Below are positions 37,935 to 47,800 of a DNA stretch of 64,000 nucleotides, one piece after another. The translations under genes were made by a program, and so were the position numbers. Every line of letters begins with the position of its first letter. Within the stretch, counting starts at the first letter, position 1. The notes below the pieces were generated by a model. It was not told where the DNA came from and ran no database searches. It saw nothing but the letters and a program-made list of their open reading frames with translations. Origin of the DNA: Coriobacteriaceae bacterium AF08-21. Its GTDB lineage: Bacteria; Actinomycetota; Coriobacteriia; Coriobacteriales; Coriobacteriaceae. Location of the stretch: contig JAQCQR010000009.1 in NCBI GenBank assembly GCA_027687465.1, forward strand, positions 1 through 64,000, written 5' to 3'.

Positions 37935-38942
37935 CTATTCGGAAGGCACCTCTTCGTCTCGCATGCTTTTCCAGTTGCGGATAAGCGCCTTGCGTAGTTC
38001 GTTTTGCTCTCGCTGGTGCCCGGTATCGGTACAGCGAGGCATGCCGAGTGCTTCGCGAATGTTGTTCATGGCGCGGTGAAAGGCGAGCTGGCTGCCGAAC
38101 TGAGCCGAAGTGAGCGTAACGATTCGATATCCCATTTGGGAGAGAACGGCCTCTCGCTCCGCATCTGCTCCTTTGCGCTCGAACTCATCGTGAAAGCCGC
38201 CCTTATATTCGATACCGAGCTCCCTGCGCTTGTAGGTAACGATCGCATCGATTTTGAGTGTTCGAGCTTTGGCGCAATGCCAGAGACGTTGAGGGATCTC
38301 GAGCGGTTTGTTGAGTTCGATACCTCGGATGCCAACGCCGCCTTCGCTTGTTGGGAGCGAGAGGGCGATTGCCGAAGCGGTCTCCATAGGCGAGGCCGAG
38401 TGATCGTAGATGTGCCTGAGCGCGAGCCGTGCACGCGTGGCACCGGGTTTGCCGGGGTGCCGATCGAGCAGTTCGGTTATTTCATCCTTGGAGGAAGTGG
38501 CTGGTTGCTCGGTATAAGGGTCGGCGGGATTGAGCCTCATGCGATAATCGCCGCAAACTTCATAGCCATATTCGAGATATTCGATCCTATCCATCCATTC
38601 GGCTGCGAGCACGAAGGTGAAGGCTTCGTCGGTGATAAAGATGCCGGGCGTCAACTCGTTAATATGCTCGTAGGGAAGATTTTGTCCAAGAATGTGGCAG
38701 ACGACGCCTTTGGTACGAATTCGCTCAAATTCGAATACAACCGCGATATCGATAGTCTTAAGCATATCGGACGGAATGCCACAGTCGGTAAGGGCCTGTC
38801 GTATGCGCGCAACACGTTGCTGGGTGGAGATGCCTTGTGCGCCTATCTGGTAGTCGTGCCGCGCAAGAGACTGAACCAAATTCTGGGGTGCATGATGGAC
38901 AAGCCATGCGGTTTTATGCGAAATGAGAACAGGGGTATCCAT
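37935..38942 (-). CDS. PD-(D/E)XK (DUF559/Vsr-like) nuclease-domain protein
   Basis: A 335-residue protein. Residues 1-210 are a helical or wing-like region of unknown function that includes an acidic SSKDEITELLDRHPGKPG segment. The C-terminal ~100 residues look like the DUF559/very-short-patch-repair endonuclease fold, with Asp232 (LKIDAIV), Glu245 and Lys247 (GIEYKG) forming a D...ExK catalytic set, then ERKGADAEREAVLSQMGYRI and LTSAQF. It could be a DNA nuclease, but nothing here shows its target. ATG 38942 follows GAGAGG. It is enclosed by inverted copies of a long palindrome (37845-37926 and 39033-39115), which is why I treat the unit as possibly mobile or self-maintaining. Confidence 0.7.
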   Translation of the reverse strand: MDTPVLISHKTAWLVHHAPQNLVQSLARHDYQIGAQGISTQQRVARIRQALTDCGIPSDMLKTIDIAVVFEFERIRTKGVVCHILGQNLPYEHINELTPGIFITDEAFTFVLAAEWMDRIEYLEYGYEVCGDYRMRLNPADPYTEQPATSSKDEITELLDRHPGKPGATRARLALRHIYDHSASPMETASAIALSLPTSEGGVGIRGIELNKPLEIPQRLWHCAKARTLKIDAIVTYKRRELGIEYKGGFHDEFERKGADAEREAVLSQMGYRIVTLTSAQFGSQLAFHRAMNNIREALGMPRCTDTGHQREQNELRKALIRNWKSMRDEEVPSE

Positions 38943-39032
38943 TGAGGGCCTCTCGCTCTGAGCCGGTATCCAACTCTTATGTCCGTTGAAGTGGGGAAAT
39001 ATACCGGATGTGAGTAAATCAACTCACTCATG

Positions 39033-39115
39033 CCGTGAGCTCAATCCAAACATGTACGTCAGCCTCCAAAGATGTCGAAAAATGTCGTTTTTGGAGGGTG
39101 ACGTACATGTTTTGG
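39033..39115. repeat. Long palindrome flanking the nuclease gene, right copy
   Basis: It begins ccgtgagctcaatcc (39033-39047) and forms a near-perfect stem (39046-39070 with 39090-39115; one mismatch and one bulge) around gatgtcgaaaaatgtcg. It is the inverted counterpart of 37845-37926; the two differ at only a few positions. Confidence 0.85.
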
Positions 39116-39246
39116 ATCCCTGGCATTCCAGTAACGCCACGCCCCCACCCGGTCCCGACCGTTTACCGAGCAATAGGGTCGCCACGCCCGCCAACCATGT
39201 ACTATGTACGGGCATTGTCTAAACCCACGATCCAAAGGACCCCATC

Positions 39247-39936
39247 TTGCCCGTCATCGCCGCCGTAACCGTTACCTCACATGCCTCGGATGCCATGGTC
39301 GCCATTCCGTTTTGGCTCGAGATGTTCGCTGTTGTCGCTGCATCGATCTCGGGTGTGTTGGTCGCGCGCGAGCACAAGCTCGACCTGGTGGGCGCCGTCG
39401 CGCTCGCCGTGGTCTGTGGACTGGGCGGCGGTCTTTTGCGCGATATGACGCTGCAGGTGGGCAACGTCTACATCCTCAACCAGCCGATGGCGCTGCCGCT
39501 CTCCATCGCCACGGCGGCAATCATCTACATCTTCCCGGCAATCGTCGATAAGCCCGAAAAACTCATTCCCCTGCTCGACATCATCTCGGTCGGCATCTAT
39601 GCGGCAACCGGCGCGGACAAGGCGTTGGTGTACGGATTTGCGCCCGCCGTATGTATCATGATGGGCTTCTTTACCGCCGTGGGCGGCGGCATGCTGCGCG
39701 ACGGCTTTATGGGCGTGGTCCCGGGCATTTTCCAACGCACCAACTTCTATGCCATCGCGGCCATCGCCGGATCGGCAAGCTATGTAGCCCTCGTCATGAG
39801 CGGCCTCATGAGCAATGTTGCCGCGCTGATCGTATGCGTTGTCGTGACCATGGGTCTGCGCTGGCTCTCGCTGCGCTTTGACATCAAAAGCCCCACCGAA
39901 GAAGACATCGCGCGCTTTTTGCATCGCAAAAAGTAG
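39247..39936 (+). CDS. TRIC cation channel family protein (UPF0126)
   Basis: A 229-residue membrane protein with about seven hydrophobic helices and an internal repeat typical of the family: CGLGGGLLRDMTL in the first half and AVGGGMLRDGFMG in the second, each holding the GGGxxRD motif. Bacterial TRIC homologues form trimeric cation channels. It is encoded on the plus strand. I use TTG 39247 because AAGGA lies 7 nt upstream; ATG 39292 is an alternative that would remove 15 residues. Confidence 0.88.
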   Translation: MPVIAAVTVTSHASDAMVAIPFWLEMFAVVAASISGVLVAREHKLDLVGAVALAVVCGLGGGLLRDMTLQVGNVYILNQPMALPLSIATAAIIYIFPAIVDKPEKLIPLLDIISVGIYAATGADKALVYGFAPAVCIMMGFFTAVGGGMLRDGFMGVVPGIFQRTNFYAIAAIAGSASYVALVMSGLMSNVAALIVCVVVTMGLRWLSLRFDIKSPTEEDIARFLHRKK

Positions 39937-40042
39937 GTAGCGCGGGCTCATTCTTCGAAATGCAACCGAGAGGTTCTTTTAGAGCGCCCGCGCGTTGGGT
40001 ACCCTGTTAAGTGCATATCGAGCATCTGACGAAGGATTCACT

Positions 40043-41188
40043 ATGTCCCGCAATCAATTCCCGTCGACCCAGCGCCGTAAAGCGTGGGGCCGCATCACCA
40101 TCCTATTCGCGCTCATCGCGCTGGCGCTCACCGCACTTCCCACGGCGTCATTTGCCGGCACGGACACGGCAGGCAACGTACTTGCAACCGACAACGACTC
40201 TAATCCGTCCGGTGTCGAGGGCGACCTGTATTGGGCCGGTAAGGCCCTCAACTTGGACGACGCCTCCATCGACCGCGACATAATTGCGGCAGGCGAGAGC
40301 CTCTCCATCCGCGACTGCACAGTGGGCGGCGCCGTCCGTCTGGCGGCACGCACCATCGACATTGCCAAGACCACGGTTGATGGCAGCGTGACCGTTGCTG
40401 GCCAGCATGTCGTTCTCAATTCCAACAGCACCGCCAACTGTTTCTACGCGATAGGCGAGACGGTTGCCTTGCGAGGCTCCACCAAGTCGGCAGCGCTCGC
40501 GGGCGATACGGTAACCATCGACGGCACCGTCGATGGCGATGTCGAGGTTTGGGCCGACAAGCTCATCCTGGGCAAGAACGCCCACATCACCGGCACCGTG
40601 AACGCGCACGTCTCCGAGGACCCCGAGCGCGCCGCGGGAGCCGAGGTCGGTGCCCTCAAGATCGACCGCACCGAGAACGAAGATACTTCCACCGTTAACG
40701 ATGTCATCGGCGGTATCGTCGCCGCGGCACTCTCGACCTGCTTTGTCGCTCTGCTGCTCGAGCTCGTCTTTCCGCGTGCGACTGCCAGCGCCGCCGGTAT
40801 GCTCCACCAGCGCCCCATGCCCCTGTGGGTGAGCGGTCTTCTGGGTACGATTGCTGTCGTCCCCGCCGTCCTACTGCTGATTATCTCTATCGCTGGTCTG
40901 TCGCTTGCCGGAGCCCTCATGTGCGGTGTTATTGGCATCGCGCTGGTGTCGAGTGCCTTTGCAGGGTGCGCGATCGCGCGCATGGTCGGACACAGCCAGA
41001 ACCGCTACGTCATGGCAGCCGTGGGTGGCATCGCCGCGGGCGCGCTTACGGCAATCCCCCTCGTAGGTGATTTCATCAGCGGCGTAGCCTTCGTCTTTAT
41101 GCTCGGCTACGTTATCCAGATCATCTGGCGCAACGCCCACCTCAAGTCGCAGCAAACCCCCAACACACCAGGACTCCCCACCGCCTAG
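40043..41188 (+). CDS. Secreted/membrane polymer-forming (bactofilin-like) protein
   Basis: A 381-residue protein. A signal peptide (~1-38, ITILFALIALALTALPTASFA) precedes a beta-helix-like stretch of regularly spaced GxV/DGxV units (~60-195: GESLSIRDCTVGGAVRLAAR, DGSVTVAGQHVVL, GTVDGDVEVWAD). About four membrane helices follow (~225-365). The repeat spacing resembles polymer-forming cytoskeletal proteins, here exported and tethered by a C-terminal membrane domain. ATG 40043 follows GAAGGA. It ends before a repeat and a strong terminator (41240-41281). Confidence 0.72.
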   Translation: MSRNQFPSTQRRKAWGRITILFALIALALTALPTASFAGTDTAGNVLATDNDSNPSGVEGDLYWAGKALNLDDASIDRDIIAAGESLSIRDCTVGGAVRLAARTIDIAKTTVDGSVTVAGQHVVLNSNSTANCFYAIGETVALRGSTKSAALAGDTVTIDGTVDGDVEVWADKLILGKNAHITGTVNAHVSEDPERAAGAEVGALKIDRTENEDTSTVNDVIGGIVAAALSTCFVALLLELVFPRATASAAGMLHQRPMPLWVSGLLGTIAVVPAVLLLIISIAGLSLAGALMCGVIGIALVSSAFAGCAIARMVGHSQNRYVMAAVGGIAAGALTAIPLVGDFISGVAFVFMLGYVIQIIWRNAHLKSQQTPNTPGLPTA

Positions 41189-41194
41189 CAGCCG

Positions 41195-41229
41195 ACCACC
41201 ACAAAAGGGCCAGGCACCTTTGTGGTGGT
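41195..41229. repeat. Intergenic palindrome, accaccacaaagg family (copy 2)
   Basis: Arms accaccacaaa (41195-41205) and tttgtggtggt (41219-41229) are perfect; the loop holds gggccaggcac. Same family as 85-132; it sits 6 nt after the stop of the polymer-forming protein. Confidence 0.65.
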
Positions 41230-41239
41230 ACACAAACGT

Positions 41240-41281
41240 AGCGGGGCACCCGATCGCATCGACCGGGTGCCCCGCTTTTTC
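41240..41281 (+). terminator. Terminator of the polymer-forming protein gene
   Basis: A 13-bp stem (agcggggcacccg with cgggtgccccgct) is followed by T5 on the plus strand. Confidence 0.9.
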
Positions 41282-41311
41282 ATGTCTCGTATTGATATTC
41301 GAGACGAGCAA

Positions 41312-43105
41312 TTACTCCTCAGAGCCGTCGTCGCGCCTACGACTACGGATGAGATGCGCCACACCGATGCACAGTACCGCGCCACCAGCAATCCAAGTGA
41401 ACGTCACGCCATTAAGGCCGGTGAGCGGGAGGCTGGAGCCCTTCTTGTCGACGATGGTGAAGCTGAGCTTGCCGGCCCTGGCCGTTGCGGTGCCGCCCAT
41501 GACAACATCTTTGCCAGCATCAATGGTGGAAGTATCAAGCTTCACATTCTTACCTGTTTGATCGAACGTACTCTTGATAGTGAAAGTAACGCCATTTGCT
41601 GCAGAGTTATTGTAACCGGGCGCCGGGGTGACCTCTTTAAGGATGTAGGTGCCCTCATCAAGGCCGACAACGTTAATCTTGCCGTTTGCGTCGGTCGTCA
41701 GCTCGGCCAGTTTACCATCCGTCGTCTTGGTGCCGTTTGCCATAATAAAGGTGTCGGCATCATCGCCCTGCTCTTGCAGCGTGAACACAACACCGGCGAG
41801 AGGCGGATTGTTAGTCTCTGAACCAACCTTGGTTACATCGATACCATAGGTATAGTCGTAAGCAGGATGTTTAACCGTGGTACCGGTGGTACCGGTACCC
41901 TCGGCGTGAGGATTGTTGGAATAGGTCAACGTAACGGTATTCTCCTGGGGGTTACCCACCAAGCTGCCAAACTCCGTTTTAATCGCACCATCCTTGCCGT
42001 TTACGAAAATCTTTGTAGAATCAAGCTTGGCCTGATATTCAACGGTCACATGGGACGATTCGCTAACGGTAATGGGTTGATTATTCTCATCAAAGCATGC
42101 TTTAAGATTCGTAAAGCTAACGGTAAGCACGTTATCCCTTGAGAAGGCTCTGGTATAGTCACCGCTCCTAACGGTCTTACCATCAATCTTAACCGTCACA
42201 GCAGGGGTCGTGCTGCCGACCTCATCAGTAAACATGGGCGTCATGGATTTGGGCAGCTCATCCGTGAAAGTGTACGTATAGGCACTGTAGGTGTTGATGT
42301 TGCTCGCAACCGTGCCGGTAAGCTGGTACTCGATAAACTGATCCATGCGGGAGTCGGCGGACTTATTGGGGCTCTTAAACACGTCGGCACCAAACGTGCC
42401 GTCCTTGTCATCCTTGACGGCCTTAGTCACGTTGGGGACGTTCTTCTTGGGCTCCGCATTTACATCGGCGCCGCCGACGATGGTGAAAATCGGTGAGGTG
42501 AACGCGTCGTCATTACCGTTGGTCTTATTGGTATCCTTAGTCGAACCGGGCCGATCGGTCACAAAGAGCCAGTAACCAGCGGGCAGATTATTGAATTTAC
42601 CATCGGGCGAGGTTTTCCAGCCGGTAGCGTCGTCAGTTGCGGTTACCCCTTCCAAGGCTTTGGCGATTTTGTCGAGCACGCTGCCGGAATCAACCTTTAC
42701 TTTCTCGCCAACGTTATTGCCGGCTTTTTGCGCAATGTAATCCGCCCATTCCTGCGGAGTAGCAGTAGAACCGGGCGCATCGGACACACCAGCAAACACG
42801 CCCTTCACGGCTTTCTCGGCATCAGTCGATGCCCACGTGATATCGGAAAGCGTCTTCTTCCCCGCAGAATCCCAATCATCAGCGCTTGTCCGATCCTGCG
42901 TAACCGTAGCGGAGAAAATCTTGATGCCCTTAAAGGTCGTACCCTCGTAGCCGCCATCTTCAATCGTCACATTACCGCTCGTCGTAGCCACAGGCGTACC
43001 CGCTGCAAACGCCATACCCACTGGCGTCACTACTCCGCCGAAGCTCAGCGCTGCTGTGAGGCCGGCGGTTACTGCCAGGCGTGCGATGTTCTTGGTTATC
43101 TTCAT
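41312..43105 (-). CDS. Sortase-anchored pilin-like isopeptide protein (SpaA/FimA type)
   Basis: A 597-residue surface protein. A signal peptide (~1-35) precedes an N-terminal domain (~40-235) and a lysine-bearing region EPKKNVPNVTKAVKDDKDG that is a candidate pilin linkage site. Next comes a middle isopeptide-prone domain (~240-420: FIEYQLTGTVASNINTYSAY). A Cna_B/SpaA domain (~435-530: IDVTKVGSETNNPPLAGVVF, LDEGTYILKEVTPAPGY) and the sorting signal LPLTG (559-563) with membrane helix and basic tail complete it. Length and layout fit a major (shaft) pilin. ATG 43105 follows GAGGA. It is the third gene of the surface operon; a C8 tract lies in its leader. No sortase gene adjoins it. Confidence 0.85.
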   Translation of the reverse strand: MKITKNIARLAVTAGLTAALSFGGVVTPVGMAFAAGTPVATTSGNVTIEDGGYEGTTFKGIKIFSATVTQDRTSADDWDSAGKKTLSDITWASTDAEKAVKGVFAGVSDAPGSTATPQEWADYIAQKAGNNVGEKVKVDSGSVLDKIAKALEGVTATDDATGWKTSPDGKFNNLPAGYWLFVTDRPGSTKDTNKTNGNDDAFTSPIFTIVGGADVNAEPKKNVPNVTKAVKDDKDGTFGADVFKSPNKSADSRMDQFIEYQLTGTVASNINTYSAYTYTFTDELPKSMTPMFTDEVGSTTPAVTVKIDGKTVRSGDYTRAFSRDNVLTVSFTNLKACFDENNQPITVSESSHVTVEYQAKLDSTKIFVNGKDGAIKTEFGSLVGNPQENTVTLTYSNNPHAEGTGTTGTTVKHPAYDYTYGIDVTKVGSETNNPPLAGVVFTLQEQGDDADTFIMANGTKTTDGKLAELTTDANGKINVVGLDEGTYILKEVTPAPGYNNSAANGVTFTIKSTFDQTGKNVKLDTSTIDAGKDVVMGGTATARAGKLSFTIVDKKGSSLPLTGLNGVTFTWIAGGAVLCIGVAHLIRSRRRDDGSEE

Positions 43106-43215
43106 GTTTGGTCCTCTTTCTTGGAGGGTTCTCTAGTAACTTTTTCAAAACCAATGATCATCAGGTCGGTAGACCTGCGCGTCACTCGCTACGGAGGCAG
43201 TACGCCATTGAGCAA

Positions 43216-43223
43216 GGGGGGGG
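43216..43223 (-). other. C8 homopolymer tract upstream of the pilin-like gene
   Basis: Eight C on the coding strand lie between the stop of the 43227-44870 gene and the pilin-like gene start (111-118 nt upstream of its ATG). A small caggtc/gacctg hairpin follows in the same leader. Candidate slipped-strand switch. Confidence 0.45.
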
Positions 43224-43226
43224 CAA

Positions 43227-44870
43227 TTATTTTTCACGGCGACCTCCTCCCCGCTTGATGACGAGCGCGACAACAATAGCCGCCACTCCGATGGCAGCCA
43301 AAGCCGCCACCAGCACCAACGCTCTATCTCCCGTCGAGGGCATAAAGCCTCGACTTGCTTCTTTGCTTGGGGTGTTGAGCACCGACAGCTCAATCGAACC
43401 CGTCCCGGCATCGGCGGTATCAACCCGTAGGGGGCTTTCGACCGACACGGTCACCTTGGGCTTCGCGGCCGTCCCCTGTTTAACGTCCAGGCCCTCGGCC
43501 GTAACCGTCACCGTACGTTTGCCTTCAAAGGCGGCGTATCCCTTGGGAGCCGCGGCCTCTTCGACGGTGTAGACACCCGCGTCCACACCGGTCAATTCCA
43601 CGTGGCCGTCCGCGCCCGTGGTGACGTGCGCGGCGGCATCCGTCGACCACGAGCCGTCAGTCGTTAGAATGCGCCCGCGGTCATCGATGATGCGCAGCTT
43701 GGCGCCCGCGAGCGGTTTATCGTCCGAGCTTGAGCGCTTGATCAGACTGAGTCCCCAGGTGTAGGCGCACGCATCGTCGCTCGGCGTGCGGGTGAATCCG
43801 GCGTCGCCGGACTGGCCGGCGAGGGGAGAGCGCGGGTAGCGCAGGTAGACCTCGTTGGGGTTGCCCTTGGTGGCACCTCGATTGCAGTTGGCCCCCAACG
43901 GCGCATTGTAGACAGCAACCACGCGGGCGCCCGTGGCGAAGGCGTCGGCCCCGCCGAGCGCGGCGATGAGGTCGCCGGTGCGCACGGTGAAGGCATTGCC
44001 CTCGACCGAGACCCTGCACCGTGAAGTAATGTCCGTCCACCCTTTAGCCGGCGTCGAGCTGGCGTTGCCGCCCTCACATGCGACGGCGTCGAAGCCGCCG
44101 TCCGCGCCCGCCGCCACGTACACGCGCATGCTCGCGGCCACCTTGGAGGGGTCGAGCCCCGCGCTCATGGTGTCGACGAACCGCACCGCATAGGTGTCGT
44201 AGGCAGCAAGGCCCGCCGGGACCGTGGCAGAGAGGCGCCAGTACAGGTCGTCGGCGACCGTGGCGTCGGCGGCCTTCTGCCATGCGGCGGTGCCGTCCTC
44301 CAGCACGTGCTTGGCCACCTTGGGGGTCGCCGCCTTGGGCTTGACGGTGACGGCGCTGCCGCCGACCAGGGCCATGATCGGCGCGGTGCCGGCCTCGCCC
44401 TGGGCGATGGCGTCGTCGTCGGCGACGATGAGCCAGTAGCCGCAGGGCAGCTCGGCCACCGTGCCCGCGTTAAGGGCCACGGAAGGGACGCCGGCATTGC
44501 AAATCGCGCGGGCAAGCTTTGCCGTCAGCGCAGCCGTCATGTGCCCGTCGGCATTCATCCATTGGGCAGCATCTTGCGCCGTCGATGCCGAGCCATCAAG
44601 TCCAGCGTCATGAAGCACGGGAAGAACGGCATGGCGAACGACATCATTCGCCCACGTTACATCGGTTGCAACCTTTTGGTCGACATCGTCATCGTCGACA
44701 ACGGTCGCCGAAAAGAGCTGGTGCGCGTCATACCGCGTCGCAACCGTACCGTCCACCGTAATGGCTCCGGTGTCGGCAGCACGGGCCGCCCCAGGGGCAA
44801 TCGCGAAAGACAGAATAGCGACCATGATTATCGTCGCGGCAGCCAACAAGCGGCGGTTAAGTCTACTCAC
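43227..44870 (-). CDS. Sortase-anchored pilin-related surface protein
   Basis: A 547-residue protein. A signal peptide (~1-30) precedes a FimA-like N-terminal domain (~35-175, including VAELPCGYWLIVADDDAIAQ, parallel to NLPAGYWLFVTDR in the 41312 protein). A middle isopeptide-type domain (~180-375), a SpaA/Cna_B domain (~385-480: LSLIKRSSSDDKPLAGAKLR, GVDAGVYTVEEAAAPKGY) and the sorting signal MPSTG (510-514) with membrane helix follow. GTG 44870 follows GAGGTGG and overlaps the upstream gene by 8 bp. Visibly more GC-rich than the genes on either side, so the operon may have mixed ancestry. Confidence 0.83.
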   Translation of the reverse strand: MSRLNRRLLAAATIIMVAILSFAIAPGAARAADTGAITVDGTVATRYDAHQLFSATVVDDDDVDQKVATDVTWANDVVRHAVLPVLHDAGLDGSASTAQDAAQWMNADGHMTAALTAKLARAICNAGVPSVALNAGTVAELPCGYWLIVADDDAIAQGEAGTAPIMALVGGSAVTVKPKAATPKVAKHVLEDGTAAWQKAADATVADDLYWRLSATVPAGLAAYDTYAVRFVDTMSAGLDPSKVAASMRVYVAAGADGGFDAVACEGGNASSTPAKGWTDITSRCRVSVEGNAFTVRTGDLIAALGGADAFATGARVVAVYNAPLGANCNRGATKGNPNEVYLRYPRSPLAGQSGDAGFTRTPSDDACAYTWGLSLIKRSSSDDKPLAGAKLRIIDDRGRILTTDGSWSTDAAAHVTTGADGHVELTGVDAGVYTVEEAAAPKGYAAFEGKRTVTVTAEGLDVKQGTAAKPKVTVSVESPLRVDTADAGTGSIELSVLNTPSKEASRGFMPSTGDRALVLVAALAAIGVAAIVVALVIKRGGGRREK

Positions 44871-47800
44871 GGCTACCACCTCGACCTTGATCGCGATGGC
44901 GACGAGCATGCATCCACGTCGCAGCAAAACACAGCAGCGATGCACCAGCCAGATACGTCATAGTCAAGCCAGCCCCGCCCGCCTCGGGAAGCGTGGTCGA
45001 ATACCTGTTAGTAAAGGTCGGCGGGGTCGAAGAGGTGCCATCGTAGGTGACGGCGGCGTTGAGTTTCCCCTTGCCATTAGTCACAACAACCTCAACCTCG
45101 TGCTCGGTTGTGTCGTAGGTGATGTGGTCTTTGACACCATTCACCGCGCCCTCGGGGACGACCTCGGAGATAAAGTACTTATAGGTCCCCTCCTCGGTGT
45201 AATCCAGAACAAAGTTGATATTGCCGTTTGCATCGTTCTTGGTTGTCTTGAGAACCTTGTGATTTGCATCTTTAAGCACAAATTCAAACTGATCCCGCTG
45301 CAAAGTCGAGCCTTGGAGCGACTTGACGGCAGAAATCTCAGCCTGCCCACTATACGGTTCGTCAGAAACCATAATGTCAGTACTAGCCGTCGGGGTCTTG
45401 ACGACGGGACACGCCCGCTTCAAGCTCTCTACCTGAGCAAGGGCATCTCTGTATTGTTGCTCGTCTTGCCCTTTCAACATAATCCATATGGGTTCGGAAA
45501 TCGCAGTATAGCCCTCGGGCGCGGTGGTTTCTTTGAGACAGTACAGCGTATAGGCCTTCATCTTATTGCCCGCAGATCCAAACGCTGCCTCACCATTGCT
45601 ATTAGTCGTGACCTTCTGAAACTCAGTCATGGCGCCGTCAACGCCCGACTTCAGAGCCTCTTCCATATCGACCTCATAGAGCGTGAATTCGGCACCAGAC
45701 AGCTTCTTTGTAATATCGCTCGCATCGACCTTGGTCACCGTGATACCGCCACCGCTACCGACAGCCGAACCATTCAGCTTTTGAATTTCCCAGTCTTTTG
45801 AATGGACCGTATCACCGTCGTAGACACCCGTAAGCGACGCTTTATTGCTCAGAGAAACCTTTTCCCTCTCGTTACCTGCAGGAATCACTTCATACTCAAC
45901 TTTGAGATACTCCTCATCGGGCACGCGGAGCGTCATCTTTGTACATGCCGCGCCGTTTTCATCTTCAATGGTCCTAGCGGAAACGGGGCATTTATCAGAG
46001 CCAAGCAACTTCCAGACTGCCCCATCGAATTGGTACACCTTGACCGAATCCGTCACCAGCGTGCACTTGGCATCCATGACATCGACAAGCTCAAGGAAGT
46101 CGCTGTCGCTCTTAAGGTTAACTGCCGATTCGTTAACCCAGATGGTGTATTTGATACGGTTGCTGCCAGCGACCTGATCTCCGGTCTTTTGTAGCACGTT
46201 GTTCTCAATGGTGACGGTGCTGCTACCGGAGATACCGGTTTTGAACTCTTTATCACCCGACTCGGCACTAGCCGAGTTTTCGAGCGTGGCCGAGTTCGTG
46301 GAAGTGTTGAGCGCTCTGCGCTTTATTGCCGTTTGAAACGTAAGCTTGACATAGCCGGCATATTCACCGAGTGCCGTCGTGGGGATGGAGAAAGTAACTT
46401 CATTACCCGAAACGCTCCCTTCAACACTCCGATTCGCCACTTCACGTTCGGCTTCTCTACGCTCGTCATAGGGATTCGCATAAAGCGTATATGTGGCCGA
46501 TCCGGGAACAAAACTCATAGTTCCGTCCGCCGGCAAGGTATCCTTAATCGTTATGGGCTGACCGCCAAGCTTTCCAGCACCATAGTGTTGACCAGCAGGA
46601 GTCTTATAGCGGTTGGCATAAACCGTCCACGTCGCAATCCAGGCGCCCTTTTCAGTTGAACCGGGCTCGACCTGCGACCAATCAAATTTGCCATCCCACG
46701 TATATCCATCCGACGATTTGTCCACATCAGGCGTCTCGGAGTTATTAACGATGTAATATGGATCATTCGATTTCTTATTAATGGGCTGCCCTGCAAACGG
46801 AAAATTAACGGCTGCTAAATTCCAGTACTGACCATCGAGGTTGTCGGTCACGGTCGTATAGGTAACATCAATCTGGTACCCGCTGGCTACCAATGCGCTT
46901 CTCACCCTCTCAGTGTTGCGCAACCGAATATTAAAGTTAATTTTGGTCTCAGTCGTTAACCCATTAAAGAAATAATAGTCCCCTCTTTCGCTGGTCCCCT
47001 CAGTAAGCGTAAACCCACCAATCTTTACGGTAAGCGACTCAACCTTAAGGTTCTGTTTGTATGTACTTTGAAATGTGTCTAGGATCTCAATCTTAGAAAT
47101 ATCGTCCGTTCCGGGAAGCTTCACATGGGTGGTCCACGTCGCCCGGCCTTTATCATCTTTTGAATCAAGCTTTTTGTTGATCGTCACCTGGTCGGCAACA
47201 CCGCGCCAAAACGTTGCTGTGCTCGCTCCTAATGGCGACGTCGTTCCCTCATGCTCAATCCTCGCCGTATTTTTAACGGACTCATACGAGTCTAGATTGT
47301 TCATCTTGGTGTGATAGACAATGCGATAGGGCTGATACTTATCTTCGTTAGACAAATTTGAAAACGTATAGCTAAACGTCGTGCCGGTAGAGCCATCGAG
47401 ATTGCCGTCGGCAATCTTATTCTCGCCGTAAAGCCCCTTATAAACAACGTATTCACCCGTATAAGTCTGTTTGTCATCCAGCGTGTCGGTGAATGTATAG
47501 CCATTCATGTCGGTTTTGACATCACCGTTGTTGAGCGTAACAATCCATTTGATATCGGACGGCGTTCCGGTGCCATCGCTCTTCTGGATCATGTCATAGC
47601 GAAACCGATTTGCTACCACGCCTTCGCAACCGCTTGATTCCTTTTTGTTTTGGCCCCATGTCCAGTCGGCTTTGTTTTTTGAACCGCTGAGCTCATTAAT
47701 CCAAACATAGTTGTCCACAGAAACATTCGGATTCATCACCGAATCATAGGTAACCGTATTGGTCCCCTTGGACAAGTTACCCAGGCTCAAAGTCGCGGTC

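Noticed and set aside
38004..38945. 313-codon plus-strand frame opposite the nuclease-like gene
   Set aside because: The minus-strand frame has catalytic motifs and a ribosome site; this one is its shadow.
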